A DNA stretch of 64,000 bases from Mycolicibacterium crocinum (GCF_022370635.2 NZ_CP092362.2:5456001-5520000); one strand, 5' to 3'. Positions 1 to 12,028 are shown, counted from the first letter of the stretch. Made by a program: numbers and translations. The notes: generated by a model from the sequence alone, not told the origin.

Positions 1-2
1 CC

Positions 3-3000
3 TGCCCGCCCGAACTCGCCGAGCGGCTCGCCGTCGAGGGCCGCGAGGTGTGGAACACCTACGGACCGACGGAAGCCACCGTGGTGGCGAGCGCCGCTCG
101 GCTCGACGGTCGAAGTCCGGTCAGCATCGGGCGCCCCCTACCGGGCTGGGACCTCGCGGTCGTCGACGCCAACGGCGCCCCGGTCGCCATCGGCGAGGTC
201 GGCGAATTGGTGATCGGCGGCGTCGGCCTGGCGCGCTACCTGGATCCGGAGAAAGACGCCGAGAAATACGCGCCGATGCCGACGCTGGAGTGGGCCCGCG
301 CCTACCGCAGCGGTGACCTGGTCCGGTTGGAGGCCGACGGACTGTATTTCCAGGGCCGCGCCGACGATCAGGTCAAAGTAGGCGGCCGCCGCATCGAACT
401 CGGCGAGGTCGACTCCGCGCTGGTGCACCTTCCCGGGGTGAGCGGCGGCGCCGCGGCGGTACGCCGAACCGCCAGCGGCACCCCGATGCTGGTCGGCTAT
501 ATCGCCAGCGCCAACCCCGACTTTGACCTGACCGCCGCCCGCGCCCACCTTGCCCAGGCCCTGCCTGCCGCCTTGGTGCCGCGGCTGGTGTTGCTCGACG
601 AGTTGCCGACCCGCACCTCGGGCAAGGTCGACCGCAATGCGCTGCCGTGGCCGCCGCCGGGATACCAGGATTCCGAACCCGACCTGGGCGGCACCATGGG
701 CTGGCTGGCCGGGCTGTGGCGCGACGTGCTCGGCGCGGTCGTCGACGGTCCGGAAGCGGACTTCTTCGCCCTCGGCGGCGGCTCACTGTCGGCGGCCCAG
801 CTGGTTGCCGCGCTACGTGAGCGCTACCCGCAGCTGACCGTCGCCCAGCTCTACGACCACCCCCGGCTGGGGTCGCTGGCCGAGTTCCTCGAAGAGCAGA
901 AGCCACCGGTCGCGGTCACCCCGCGCGACGTCAAGCCCACCCCGGTGTCGACGCAGGCGGCCCAGGTCCTGCTGTCGGTGCCGCTGGCCACCCTGACCGG
1001 CCTGCAATGGGTGACCTGGCTGGCGCTGATCAACAACGTGGCCGCCGCCGTCCATCCGCTGCCGTGGCTGGTCGGAGTCAGCTGGTGGCTCGTGGCGGTC
1101 GCGTTCGTCTTGTTCATCACCCCGATCGGGCGGATGAGCATCGCGGTCCTGGGCGCGCGCACACTGCTGTCCGGCCTCGAACCCGGCACCTACCGTCGCG
1201 GTGGGTCCGAACATCTGCGGGTGTGGCTGGCCGAACGCCTCGCCGACGCCAGTGGCGCCGAGAACCTGGCAGGTGCCCCGTGGCTGGTGTACTACGCACG
1301 GGCGCTGGGTAACAAGGTCGGCAAAGGCGTGGATCTGCATTCGGCGCCTCCGGTGACCGGCATGCTCACGCTCGGCCACCGGGTTTCCATCGAACCGGAG
1401 GTCGACCTGACCGGGCATTGGATCGACGGCGACCTGTTCCACGTCGGCCCGATCAGCGTCGGCAACGACGCCAGCATCGGGGCACGCACCACCCTGTTCC
1501 CCGGCGCGGTCGTCGGGAAGAACGCCGATGTGGCACCCGGCTCCGGCGTCGTCGGCAAGGTGAAGAACGGGCAGTACTGGAAGGGTTCACCGGCGATCAA
1601 GTCCGGCAAGGCCCGTCATCCGTGGCCCGACCACCGGCCGCCGCGCGCCCCCGTGTGGGTGGCCGCCTACGGGGTGACCTCGATGCTCCTCGGCGCGGTG
1701 CCACTGGTGGCCCTGGCCATCGGGTTGGGCGTTGTGGTGTGGCCGGCCCGGCACAGCGCGACGCTGGGTTCGGCCATGGCGACGGCCGCGCCGTGGATTC
1801 CGGTGGCCGCGCTGGTCTCGCTCCTGGTCTACGCGGCGTTCACAGTAGTGGCGGTGCGGATCCTCGCGATCGGGCTGCGCGAGGGCTACCACCCGGTGCG
1901 CAGTCGGGTGGGCTGGCAGCTGTGGACCACCGAACGACTGATGGACGCCGCCCGCAACTACCTGTTCCCGCTGTATGCCAGCCTGCTGACCCCGTGGTGG
2001 CTGCGGGCACTCGGTGCGAAAGTCGGCCGCAACACCGAGATCTCGACGGCACTGCTGACACCCAAGTTCACCGTCGTCGAAGACGGCGCCTTCCTGGCCG
2101 ACGACACCATGGTCGCCTCCTACGAGCTCGGCGGCGGCTGGATCCATGTCGCCAAGGCCACCGTCGGCAAGCGCGCGTTCCTGGGCAACTCCGGCATCAC
2201 CCAGCCGGGCCGCCGGGTTCCCGACGACGGTCTGGTGGCAGTGCTTTCAGCCGCCCCGCACAAGGCCAAGGCCGGTTCCTCCTGGCTGGGCAGCCCGCCG
2301 ATCCGGTTGCGCCGCCGCGCCGACGAAGCCGACGCAACGCTGACCTACAGCCCGCCCATGCGGTTGAAGGTGATGCGTGCCGCGGTCGAGACCTGCCGGC
2401 TGATCCCGGTGATGGTCACGTTCGCGATCGGGGTCGCGGTGCTGGCCGCACTGCAGGCGCTCGCGTCCGAGTTCGGCTATGGCTGGGCGGCATTGGCCGG
2501 CGGCCTGGTCCTCCTGATCACCGGCGCCGTCGCCGGCGGGGTCGCGGTTGCGGCCAAATGGCTTGTCGTCGGCCATATCCCAGCAGGCGAGCAGCCACTG
2601 TGGTCGTCGTTCGTGTGGCGCAACGAGGTGTCGGACACCTTCGTGGAGACCGTGGCTGCGCCGTGGTTCGCCCGCGCCGCCAGCGGCACCCCGGTGATGA
2701 ACCTGTGGCTGCGCGCGCTGGGCGCGAAGATCGGTCGCGGCGTGTGGTGTGAAACCTACTGGCTGCCCGAGGCGGATCTGGTGACGCTGCAGCGCGCCAG
2801 CACCGTCAACCGCGGCTGCGTGGTGCAGACGCATCTGTTCCACGACCGGATCATGCGCATGGACACCGTCGTGCTCGACGAGGGCGCCACGCTGGGTCCG
2901 CACTGCGTGGCGTTGCCCGCCGCCAGGCTGGGCGCCGGTGCCACCGTCGGCCCGGCGTCGCTGGTGATGCGCGGCGACGAGGTGCCACCCTCCACTCGCT

Positions 3001-3092
3001 GGCAGGGCAATCCGATTGCGCCGTGGCTCATTTCGCGCAAGAAGCCGCGCGACGAGACCACCTCGCGTAAAGCCGGGGACAACGCCGCGTGA
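3..3092 (+). CDS. Pls/PosA-type NRPS-like protein: adenylation C-terminus, carrier domain, membrane segments and three acyltransferase-like beta-helix domains (5' end outside window)
   Basis: The reading frame is open from the first bases, so the N-terminus lies upstream. In order, the visible part has: an adenylation domain C-half (YGPTEAT near visible residue 22, GRADDQVKVGGR near 118, catalytic-lysine region SGKVDRNAL near 210); a peptidyl-carrier domain with its phosphopantetheine serine in GGGS near residue 261; then hydrophobic segments alternating with three hexapeptide left-handed beta-helix regions at roughly nt 1370-1620, 2000-2320 and 2700-3020. This matches the Pls/PosA family related to epsilon-poly-lysine synthetase, where the C-terminal membrane and transferase-like modules replace a condensation/thioesterase module. 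The likely activity is activation of an amino acid and its transfer or oligomerisation at the membrane; the substrate cannot be read because the specificity-pocket half is missing. The stop overlaps the next start in GTGA, so the M1 peptidase gene is translationally coupled. Confidence 0.85.
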   Translation, partial: CPPELAERLAVEGREVWNTYGPTEATVVASAARLDGRSPVSIGRPLPGWDLAVVDANGAPVAIGEVGELVIGGVGLARYLDPEKDAEKYAPMPTLEWARAYRSGDLVRLEADGLYFQGRADDQVKVGGRRIELGEVDSALVHLPGVSGGAAAVRRTASGTPMLVGYIASANPDFDLTAARAHLAQALPAALVPRLVLLDELPTRTSGKVDRNALPWPPPGYQDSEPDLGGTMGWLAGLWRDVLGAVVDGPEADFFALGGGSLSAAQLVAALRERYPQLTVAQLYDHPRLGSLAEFLEEQKPPVAVTPRDVKPTPVSTQAAQVLLSVPLATLTGLQWVTWLALINNVAAAVHPLPWLVGVSWWLVAVAFVLFITPIGRMSIAVLGARTLLSGLEPGTYRRGGSEHLRVWLAERLADASGAENLAGAPWLVYYARALGNKVGKGVDLHSAPPVTGMLTLGHRVSIEPEVDLTGHWIDGDLFHVGPISVGNDASIGARTTLFPGAVVGKNADVAPGSGVVGKVKNGQYWKGSPAIKSGKARHPWPDHRPPRAPVWVAAYGVTSMLLGAVPLVALAIGLGVVVWPARHSATLGSAMATAAPWIPVAALVSLLVYAAFTVVAVRILAIGLREGYHPVRSRVGWQLWTTERLMDAARNYLFPLYASLLTPWWLRALGAKVGRNTEISTALLTPKFTVVEDGAFLADDTMVASYELGGGWIHVAKATVGKRAFLGNSGITQPGRRVPDDGLVAVLSAAPHKAKAGSSWLGSPPIRLRRRADEADATLTYSPPMRLKVMRAAVETCRLIPVMVTFAIGVAVLAALQALASEFGYGWAALAGGLVLLITGAVAGGVAVAAKWLVVGHIPAGEQPLWSSFVWRNEVSDTFVETVAAPWFARAASGTPVMNLWLRALGAKIGRGVWCETYWLPEADLVTLQRASTVNRGCVVQTHLFHDRIMRMDTVVLDEGATLGPHCVALPAARLGAGATVGPASLVMRGDEVPPSTRWQGNPIAPWLISRKKPRDETTSRKAGDNAA

Positions 3093-4426
3093 AACAGCCC
3101 ACCAAGAAAGCCGCCAAGAAAGGCGGCCCACCCGTCATCGATCCGTACCTGCCCAACAACGGCAACTTCGGCTACCGGGTGTCGCGCTACGAACTCGACC
3201 TGGAGTACAAGGTCGCGATCAACCGGCTGACCGGCACCGCCACGATCACCGCTGCGACGCTGGCGTCGCTGAAGACGTTCACGCTGGATTTGTCCGACGC
3301 GCTGTCGGTGTCGAAGGTGACGGTCAACGGCCGCCGCCCGTCGAACTTCTCCGCCTCGAACGGAAAGCTGCACATCACCCTGTCGGCGGCGCTGCCGGCC
3401 GGCGCGGCCATGTCGATCACGGTGCGCTACGGCGGCAACCCGCGACCCATCCGAAGCTATTGGGGCGAGGTCGGTTTCGAGGAGCTGTCCAACGGTGCAC
3501 TGGTTGCGGGACAGCCGAACGGCGCGGCGTCGTGGTTTCCGTGCGACGACCACCCCAGCGCCAAGGCCAGCTACCGCATCCAGATCAGCACCGACAGCCC
3601 CTACCGCGCGCTGGCCAACGGTGAACTGGTGTCGCGGCGGGTGCGCGCCGCGCAAACCGTGTGGACCTACGAACAACCCGAACCGACGTCGACCTACCTG
3701 ATCACGCTGCAGATCGGCATGTACGGCACCCAGAGGCTGCCCAAGGCCCAGGTGCCGATGCACGCGGTGCTGCCGGACCGGTTGCGGCCCGAGTTCGACC
3801 ATGACTTCGCCCGGCAGCCGCAGATGATGAAACTGTTCATCAACCTGTTCGGCCCGTACCCGCTGAGTCACGGCTACACCGTCGTGGTCACCGATGACGA
3901 CCTCGAGATACCGCTTGAAGCACAAGGTATTTCGATCTTCGGCGCCAACCACTGCGACGGTAAGCGCGGCGCCGAACGACTGATCGCCCACGAACTGGCC
4001 CACCAGTGGTTCGGCAACAGCGTGACCGCGCGCCGCTGGCGCGACATCTGGTTGCACGAGGGATTCGCCTGCTACGCCGAATGGTTGTGGTCGGAGAACT
4101 CCGGTGGACGCTCCGCCGACGACTGGGCCCACCACTATCACGCCAAGCTGAAATCCTCACCGCAGAACCTGCTGCTGGCCGACCCCGGCCCCCGCGACAT
4201 GTTCGACGACCGCGTCTACAAGCGTGGGGCCCTCACACTGCACGTGCTGCGCGACACCCTCGGTGACGATAACTTCTTTGAACTGCTGCGGGATTGGACC
4301 AGCAGACACCGGCACAGCACCGTGGTGACCGACGACTTCACCGGCCTTGCCGCCAACTACGCCGACGTCTCGTTGCGCCCGCTGTGGGATGCCTGGCTGT
4401 ACTCCACCGAGGTGCCGCGGCTGTGA
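3089..4426 (+). CDS. M1 family zinc metallopeptidase
   Basis: A 445-residue, gluzincin-type aminopeptidase-like protein. The zinc site is complete: HELAH at 301-305 and the third ligand E324 in HEGF, giving HExxH-(18)-E. The N-terminal ~200 residues are the beta-sandwich typical of M1 enzymes. The exopeptidase GxMEN motif is replaced by a PLEAQGIS-type sequence, seen in many actinobacterial short M1 proteins. The long C-terminal helical domain of ~850-residue aminopeptidases is absent, so this is the short form. No signal peptide is visible, so it is probably cytoplasmic. Its start overlaps the NRPS-like stop and its stop overlaps the flippase start, both by 4 bases, which places it in one operon and suggests a link to a peptide or envelope product. 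The specific substrate is unknown. Confidence 0.9.
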   Translation: MKQPTKKAAKKGGPPVIDPYLPNNGNFGYRVSRYELDLEYKVAINRLTGTATITAATLASLKTFTLDLSDALSVSKVTVNGRRPSNFSASNGKLHITLSAALPAGAAMSITVRYGGNPRPIRSYWGEVGFEELSNGALVAGQPNGAASWFPCDDHPSAKASYRIQISTDSPYRALANGELVSRRVRAAQTVWTYEQPEPTSTYLITLQIGMYGTQRLPKAQVPMHAVLPDRLRPEFDHDFARQPQMMKLFINLFGPYPLSHGYTVVVTDDDLEIPLEAQGISIFGANHCDGKRGAERLIAHELAHQWFGNSVTARRWRDIWLHEGFACYAEWLWSENSGGRSADDWAHHYHAKLKSSPQNLLLADPGPRDMFDDRVYKRGALTLHVLRDTLGDDNFFELLRDWTSRHRHSTVVTDDFTGLAANYADVSLRPLWDAWLYSTEVPRL

Positions 4427-5667
4427 CGGACGCGGGTGCCGGCACCGGCGCGATCACCCGCAGCAGTGTGGCCAGAGTCGGTGCGGCCACCGCGATCTCG
4501 GCGGTCTGCGGGTACGCGGTCCTCTACCTCGCGGCCCGCGCCCTGGACCCGGCCGGCTTCTCGGTGTTCGGGGTGTTCTGGGGTGCGTTCGGGTTGGTCG
4601 GCGGTGCGGCGTATGGGCTGCTGCAGGAGGCCACCCGCGAAGTCCGCTCGGCGGGTTACGTCGAGATCGCCGAGGGCCCGCGCACCCATCCGATGCGAGT
4701 CGCGACGGCCGTCGGGGTGGTGGCCGCTCTCGTGATGGCGGGCACCTCGTTCCTGTGGGCGCCGCACGTGTTCAGCCAGTCCCGGCCGCTGTCGGTGGTC
4801 CTGCTCAGCGTGGGGCTGGCCGGATTCTGCATCCACGCAACGCTTTTGGGCCTGCTCGCCGGTACCGGCCGCTGGGGCGGCTACGGAGCCTTGATGGTCA
4901 CCGACGCCATCATGCGGGTGGTGGTCGCGGTGGCGGCCTTCGCGGTGGGCTGGGGTCTGGACGGTTTCCTGTGGGCGACGGTTGCCGGTGCGATCGGATG
5001 GCTGCTGTTACTGGCGGCGTCACCGGGCGCTCGCACGGCGGCCGGCCTGCGCACACCGGGCAGCACCGCCACCTTCCTGCGCGGCGCAGGTCATTCGATC
5101 GCCGCCGCCGGCGCCAGCGCCGTCCTCGTCATGGGATTCCCGGTGCTGCTCAAGGCCACCTCCGGTGATGACCTCGGCGCGGCCGGCGGCGTGGTGATCC
5201 TCGCGGTGACGCTGACCCGTGCGCCGCTGCTGGTTCCGCTGACCGCGATGCAGGGCAACCTGATCGCCCACTTCGTCGACCATCGCGGCCACCGACTCAA
5301 GGCGTTGATCGCGCCCGCGGCCGTGGTGCTGGTGCTCGGCGCGGTCGGCGTCGTGGCTGCCGGGCTGCTTGGACCGTGGCTGATCCGAGTGGCGTTCGGC
5401 GACGAGTACGGCCCCGGCGGGGTGCTGCTGGCCTGGCTCACCGCGGGCGCGGTCGCGATCGCACTGCTGACCGTCACCGGGGCTGCGACGGTGGCCGCCG
5501 GCCTGCATCGGGCCTACTCGATCGGCTGGGTCGGGGCGACGGTCGTCTCGGCGGCGCTGCTGAGCCTGCCGATGGATCTGACCGACCGCACCGTGGTCGC
5601 CCTGCTGTGCGGACCGCTGGTCGGAATAGCCGTCCACCTGGCAGCACTGGGCCGCGCCGCACGCTGA
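4423..5667 (+). CDS. Wzx/MATE-like polysaccharide flippase, integral membrane protein
   Basis: A 414-residue polytopic membrane protein with about 12 hydrophobic segments and short loops, resembling O-antigen/lipid-linked sugar flippases of the MOP superfamily. It corresponds in position to M. tuberculosis Rv3630. GTG at 4423 was chosen because it overlaps the upstream stop in GTGA; a longer in-frame extension runs inside the peptidase gene and has no membrane or conserved character. The following genes (GT2, DUF2304 protein, epimerase, large membrane protein) suggest a pathway that builds and translocates a polyprenyl-linked sugar. The sugar donor or lipid substrate is inferred, not shown. 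Confidence 0.8.
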   Translation: MTDAGAGTGAITRSSVARVGAATAISAVCGYAVLYLAARALDPAGFSVFGVFWGAFGLVGGAAYGLLQEATREVRSAGYVEIAEGPRTHPMRVATAVGVVAALVMAGTSFLWAPHVFSQSRPLSVVLLSVGLAGFCIHATLLGLLAGTGRWGGYGALMVTDAIMRVVVAVAAFAVGWGLDGFLWATVAGAIGWLLLLAASPGARTAAGLRTPGSTATFLRGAGHSIAAAGASAVLVMGFPVLLKATSGDDLGAAGGVVILAVTLTRAPLLVPLTAMQGNLIAHFVDHRGHRLKALIAPAAVVLVLGAVGVVAAGLLGPWLIRVAFGDEYGPGGVLLAWLTAGAVAIALLTVTGAATVAAGLHRAYSIGWVGATVVSAALLSLPMDLTDRTVVALLCGPLVGIAVHLAALGRAAR

Positions 5668-5683
5668 ACCCACCGTTGTCGGC

Positions 5684-6390
5684 GTGTACCTTGTGGACAT
5701 CGACACGCCTTACCCCGACGCCTGGATCATCGTGCCGGCGTTCAACGAAGCGAAGGTCATCGCCGACGTCATCGCGGACCTGCGCCAAGTCTTCGACCAC
5801 GTGGTGTGCGTCGACGACGGCAGCAGCGACGACACCGCCGACATCGCCTTGCGCGCGGGCGCGCACGTGGTGCGCCATCCGGTAAATCTCGGGCAGGGCG
5901 CTGCCATCCAAACCGGGGTCGAGTACGCCCGCAGCCAGCCCGGCGCTGCGGTGTTCGTCACGTTCGACGCCGACGGCCAGCACCGCGTCAAGGACGTCGT
6001 CGTGATGATCGACCGGCTGGCCAAGGGTGACGTCGACGTCGTGATCGGCACCCGGTTCGCCGGCACCACCGTCAGCCACACGCCGCCGCTGAAGCGGCTC
6101 ATCCTGCGCGCGGCGGCGATGCTGAGCCCGAGCAGTCATCGGTTGCACCTGACCGACTCGCACAACGGGCTTCGAGTGTTCAATAAGACGGTCGCCGACA
6201 ACCTCAACCTCACGATGAACGGCATGAGCCACGCGACCGAATTCATCACGCTGATCGTCGAAAACCATTGGCGGGTGGCCGAAGAGCCCGTCGAGATCCT
6301 CTACACCGAGTACTCGATGTCCAAGGGCCAGCCGCTGCTGAACGGAGTGAACATCGTCTTCGACGGGTTCCTGCGCGGAAGGATGCGCCG

Positions 6391-6394
<4 letters not shown>
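5684..6394 (+). CDS. ppgS: GT2 glycosyltransferase, polyprenyl-phosphate sugar synthase type
   Basis: A 236-residue GT-A enzyme similar to dolichol-phosphate mannose synthases. Visible motifs are VDDGSSDDT near residue 45 (nucleotide binding) and FDADGQH near residue 95 (DxD metal site). There are no C-terminal membrane helices. By position it matches Rv3631, which is described as PpgS, transferring N-acetylgalactosamine to decaprenyl phosphate for arabinogalactan decoration. The small DUF2304 protein downstream overlaps its stop in ATGA, and such proteins commonly partner this class of enzyme. GTG at 5684 is used; GTG at 5693 is an alternative. The exact sugar is inferred from synteny. Confidence 0.82.
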
Positions 6395-9487
<3,093 letters not shown>

Positions 9488-9498
9488 GCGGAGTATGC

Positions 9499-9510
9499 CA
9501 AAGTACTTTG
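9499..9510. promoter_or_regulatory. Perfect 12-bp palindrome, candidate repressor operator
   Basis: CAAAGTACTTTG is a perfect inverted repeat ending one base before the ATG of the next gene. The dyad almost continues outward (ATGC on the left, CAT on the right). Such AAAGTACTTT dyads are typical of TetR-family operators in mycobacteria; no TetR gene lies in the window. Confidence 0.5.
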
Positions 9511-9511
9511 C

Positions 9512-9883
9512 ATGTCTAACTTGCGCGAGGATGGTCTACGTGTGTTCCGGCAGATGCTGCCTGGAACGCTGCCCGACTCCGACGACGACGTCGAGTTCGG
9601 CGGCTTCGCTCCGGAGCTGATGGAGATCGGCGTGGAGAGTGTGTTCGGCCGGCTGTGGACCCGCGAAGGGCTCAGCCGCCGCGATCGCAGCCTGGTGACG
9701 CTGGGCATCCTGATCGCGTTGCGAGCAGGAGAGGAGATGAATGCGCACTTCCGCATCGCCCGACAGAACGGCCTGACCGAAGACGAGCTGGCCGAAGTGA
9801 TCTACCACGCCAGCGGTTACGCCGGCTTCCCCGCGGCGGCCACGGCCCGCAATATCGCCGCCGAAGCCCTCGGCGAGAAGTAG
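9512..9883 (+). CDS. Carboxymuconolactone decarboxylase (CMD/AhpD-like) family protein
   Basis: A 123-residue all-helical protein of the CMD family, with the characteristic LVTLGILIALRAGEEMNAHF and EVIYHASGYAGFPAA segments. There is no CxxC pair, so it is not an AhpD-type peroxidase; it belongs to the decarboxylase-like branch, whose members act in aromatic-acid or unknown small-molecule catabolism. The gene is monocistronic: it starts 24 bases after the upstream membrane protein stop and carries a palindrome immediately before its ATG, suggesting local repression. The substrate is unknown. Confidence 0.8.
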   Translation: MSNLREDGLRVFRQMLPGTLPDSDDDVEFGGFAPELMEIGVESVFGRLWTREGLSRRDRSLVTLGILIALRAGEEMNAHFRIARQNGLTEDELAEVIYHASGYAGFPAAATARNIAAEALGEK

Positions 9884-10025
9884 CTGCGCGCCCTATTTCG
9901 GTTTGCACGCGCTTTTCGTTAACAAACTCGCGCATATTCGCAGCAAACTCTTACATGACATTTGCCAATCCCGACCGGCTTGAATTCAAACGGTTTAGGA
10001 CCCCGTGGCTAGGGCAAGCCTACTC

Positions 10026-10100
10026 GCGGGCCGGGGGAACTGTTGAAACGCCGACAGGCGTCAGCAAACAGTTGTATGACAATGCAATCGTGCAGGAGGT
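10026..10100 (+). promoter_or_regulatory. Structured 5' leader with nested stem-loop, candidate regulatory RNA
   Basis: Between 9884 and 10107 there is no gene. Near its 3' end AACTGTT (10038-10044) pairs with AACAGTT (10067-10073), enclosing ACGCC/GGCGT (10048-10052, 10057-10061). Just before it is a GGCCGGGGGAAC segment, and an AGGAGGT ribosome site follows at 10094-10100. This could be a riboswitch-like or mRNA-stability element; the family is not identified. Confidence 0.35.
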
Positions 10101-10107
10101 TCACGCA

Positions 10108-10563
10108 GTGGACATCAAGAAGATCGCGGCAGGTGCCGCAACCGCAGGTGTGATCGGACTTGGCGGGCTTGGAGTCGGCGCGGGGCTGGCACACGCGGAC
10201 CCCCATGTGACGCCGCCGGGGCCCGGTAATTCGGACCATGGGAATGGCAACGGCAATGGTCAGTATCAGTGGCCGCCGATGGTGACCGGGCCAGGCGTGA
10301 ACGCCGGCACTCCGGGCAATCCGCTGCCGCCGGGGCAGGGCTTCCTGCCGCCTCCAGGACACGGTGGCCCGGCACTGGACGCTCGGATCTCCTACCCCGA
10401 CATTCCGGACTGGGTGACGATGCCGGTGCTCCCGCCGCTGGACATCCCGCAGCCGGAGCTGCCGGACTGGGCAGTGAATTTGAACCTGCCGGCCGTGTGG
10501 AACCCTGAGCTGAACGCCTGGGGTGTGTGGGACGCTTCGGCCCACACATTCGTGCGGCTCTAA
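10108..10563 (+). CDS. Small secreted Pro/Gly-rich protein of unknown function
   Basis: A 151-residue protein with a Sec signal peptide (MDIKK, then a hydrophobic Ala/Gly core, cleavage probably after LAHA near residue 31). The mature part starts with a Gly/Asn/His-rich stretch (GNSDHGNGNGNG), then a proline-rich segment ending in aromatic-rich PELPDWAVNLNLPAVW and WGVWDASAHTF. GTG at 10108 has an excellent AGGAGGT ribosome site 7 bases upstream. It is probably exported to the cell wall. No enzyme motif is seen. It is followed by a strong terminator. Confidence 0.7.
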   Translation: MDIKKIAAGAATAGVIGLGGLGVGAGLAHADPHVTPPGPGNSDHGNGNGNGQYQWPPMVTGPGVNAGTPGNPLPPGQGFLPPPGHGGPALDARISYPDIPDWVTMPVLPPLDIPQPELPDWAVNLNLPAVWNPELNAWGVWDASAHTFVRL

Positions 10564-10576
10564 CAGCAAGACGGCG

Positions 10577-10612
10577 ACAGCCGCCTCACCCGATGGGTGG
10601 GGCGGCTGTTTC
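10577..10612 (+). terminator. Rho-independent-type hairpin after the secreted protein gene
   Basis: ACAGCCGCC (10577-10585) pairs with GGCGGCTGT (10601-10609), with an inner CACCC/GGGTG stem, followed by a short T run. Confidence 0.7.
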
Positions 10613-10624
10613 GCGCAATACCGG

Positions 10625-10697
10625 AGCCACCTAGGAGAATCGAACTCCTGACCTATTCATTACGAGTGAATCGCTCTACCGACTGAGCTAAGGTGGC
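10625..10697 (-). tRNA. thrT: tRNA-Thr (anticodon CGU)
   Basis: The minus strand folds as a full cloverleaf: acceptor GCCACCT pairs with AGGTGGC, the D arm contains AGCTCAGTCGGTAGAGC, the anticodon loop is CTCGTAA (anticodon CGT), and the T arm contains AGGAGTTCGATTCTCCT. The discriminator base is U and CCA is not encoded. It reads threonine ACG codons. Confidence 0.95.
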
Positions 10698-10726
10698 GCG
10701 GCCGCGCTGGCGGCCGAGCAGTGAGT

Positions 10727-11941
10727 CTACAGGTCCGAACGTAGTGCCTGACCGACGGTGGCCACCATCGCATCGACTGCGAACTTGGGCTTGACGTTCA
10801 TCGCCAGCGCCTCCCGGCATTCGAGCACCGCTTCGATACAGCGCAGCAGCCGCTCCGGCGAGGCGTGTGCCGCCAACGCCGCCACCCGCTCGGCCATATC
10901 GGGGTGATTCGGCGCCACCGAACCGGCGCCATTGGCCACCAGCAGCGCATCCCGAAAGTACGTCGCCAGGTCGATCAGCGCACGATCCAGCGCATCGCGC
11001 GAGGCGCGGGTCTGCCGCGATTTCTGTCGCCGCTCGAGGTCCTTGATCGCACCGGCGGCCCCGCGCAGCGTTCCCGCAGTGCCCTTACCGGTGCCGCCGG
11101 CACCCAGCGCCGTGCGCAATTCCTCTGCCTCGGCCTCGTCGCGGCCCACGTTGAGCGCCTTCGCCTCGGCTTCGGCGGTGGCGACCAGCTCCTCGGCGGC
11201 CGCATATGCCCGGGACGGGGTGGCGGCGTCGCGGGCCAGGCCCAGCGCGCGGGACCGTCGTTCGCGGGCGTCGGGATCAGTGGCCAGCCGGCGGGCCCGG
11301 CCGACGTGACCACCGCTGATCGAGGCCGCCCACTGCGCCTCCTCAGCGGACATCCCGTCGTTGTCCATCAGCACCTGCGCGATCGCCGCGGCAGGCGGCG
11401 TCACCAACGCCACGTGGCGGCAGCGCGACCGAAGGGTGATCGCGATGTCCTCGGGATCCACCGAGGGCGCGCACAGCAGGAACACCGTCGACGGCGGTGG
11501 TTCCTCCACCACCTTGAGCAGGGCATTGGCCGCGCCTTCGGTCAGCCGGTCGGCATCCTCGACCACCACGATCTGCCAACGGCCGGTGCTGGGCCGCCGC
11601 GATGCGATCTGCACGATCGCGCGCATCTCGGTGACGCCGATGGACAGCCCCTCGGGAACGATTCGCCGGACATCGCCGTGCGTGCCGGCCATCGTCGTCG
11701 TACAGGCCCGGCACTCCCCGCACCCCGGCGTGCCCTCCGACGTGCACTGAAGGGCCGCCGCGAAGCACTGCGCGGCGACCGAACGCCCCGATCCGGGCGG
11801 GCCGGTGATCAGCCAGGCATGTGTCATGGTGCCGGTGGCCGCGACATCGTGAGCGGAATCACCCCGGGCCGCCCGTGCGGCCCCCACCAACTCCGCTTCC
11901 ACGGCGCTTTGGCCGACCAGGCGCGTGAAAACTCCGGACAT
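10727..11941 (-). CDS. holB: DNA polymerase III subunit delta'
   Basis: A 404-residue clamp-loader subunit that helps load the beta clamp during replication. It has an AAA+ fold with a modified P-loop GPPGSGRS (arginine instead of lysine), as expected for the non-hydrolysing delta' subunit, a zinc module with four cysteines (CTSEGTPGCGECRAC), and DADRLTEGAANALLKVVEEPP as Walker B/sensor region. It corresponds to Rv3644c. ATG at 11941 (MSGVFTRLVGQ) was preferred to one four codons earlier because the conserved protein starts there. The gene diverges from the adenylate cyclase gene. Confidence 0.93.
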   Translation of the reverse strand: MSGVFTRLVGQSAVEAELVGAARAARGDSAHDVAATGTMTHAWLITGPPGSGRSVAAQCFAAALQCTSEGTPGCGECRACTTTMAGTHGDVRRIVPEGLSIGVTEMRAIVQIASRRPSTGRWQIVVVEDADRLTEGAANALLKVVEEPPPSTVFLLCAPSVDPEDIAITLRSRCRHVALVTPPAAAIAQVLMDNDGMSAEEAQWAASISGGHVGRARRLATDPDARERRSRALGLARDAATPSRAYAAAEELVATAEAEAKALNVGRDEAEAEELRTALGAGGTGKGTAGTLRGAAGAIKDLERRQKSRQTRASRDALDRALIDLATYFRDALLVANGAGSVAPNHPDMAERVAALAAHASPERLLRCIEAVLECREALAMNVKPKFAVDAMVATVGQALRSDL

Positions 11942-12022
11942 CGCCTCAAACACTAGTGCTCAGCAACGACACAACCGCCGCCCACCGGGTTCTAGAGGTG
12001 CTGATCGGTCGCTCTGTACCGA

Positions 12023-12028
12023 TACGGT
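12023..12028 (+). promoter_or_regulatory. Candidate -10 box for leaderless transcription of the cyclase gene
   Basis: TACGGT ends seven bases before the GTG start at 12035, matching the mycobacterial leaderless spacing. No clear -35 element is visible. Confidence 0.3.

Noticed and set aside
10026-10100. Definite call of a ydaO (c-di-AMP) riboswitch
   Set aside because: Only a GGGGGAAC-like segment and stems agree; the second conserved block (GGGGUGAAU) is missing, so it is kept as an unnamed structured leader.
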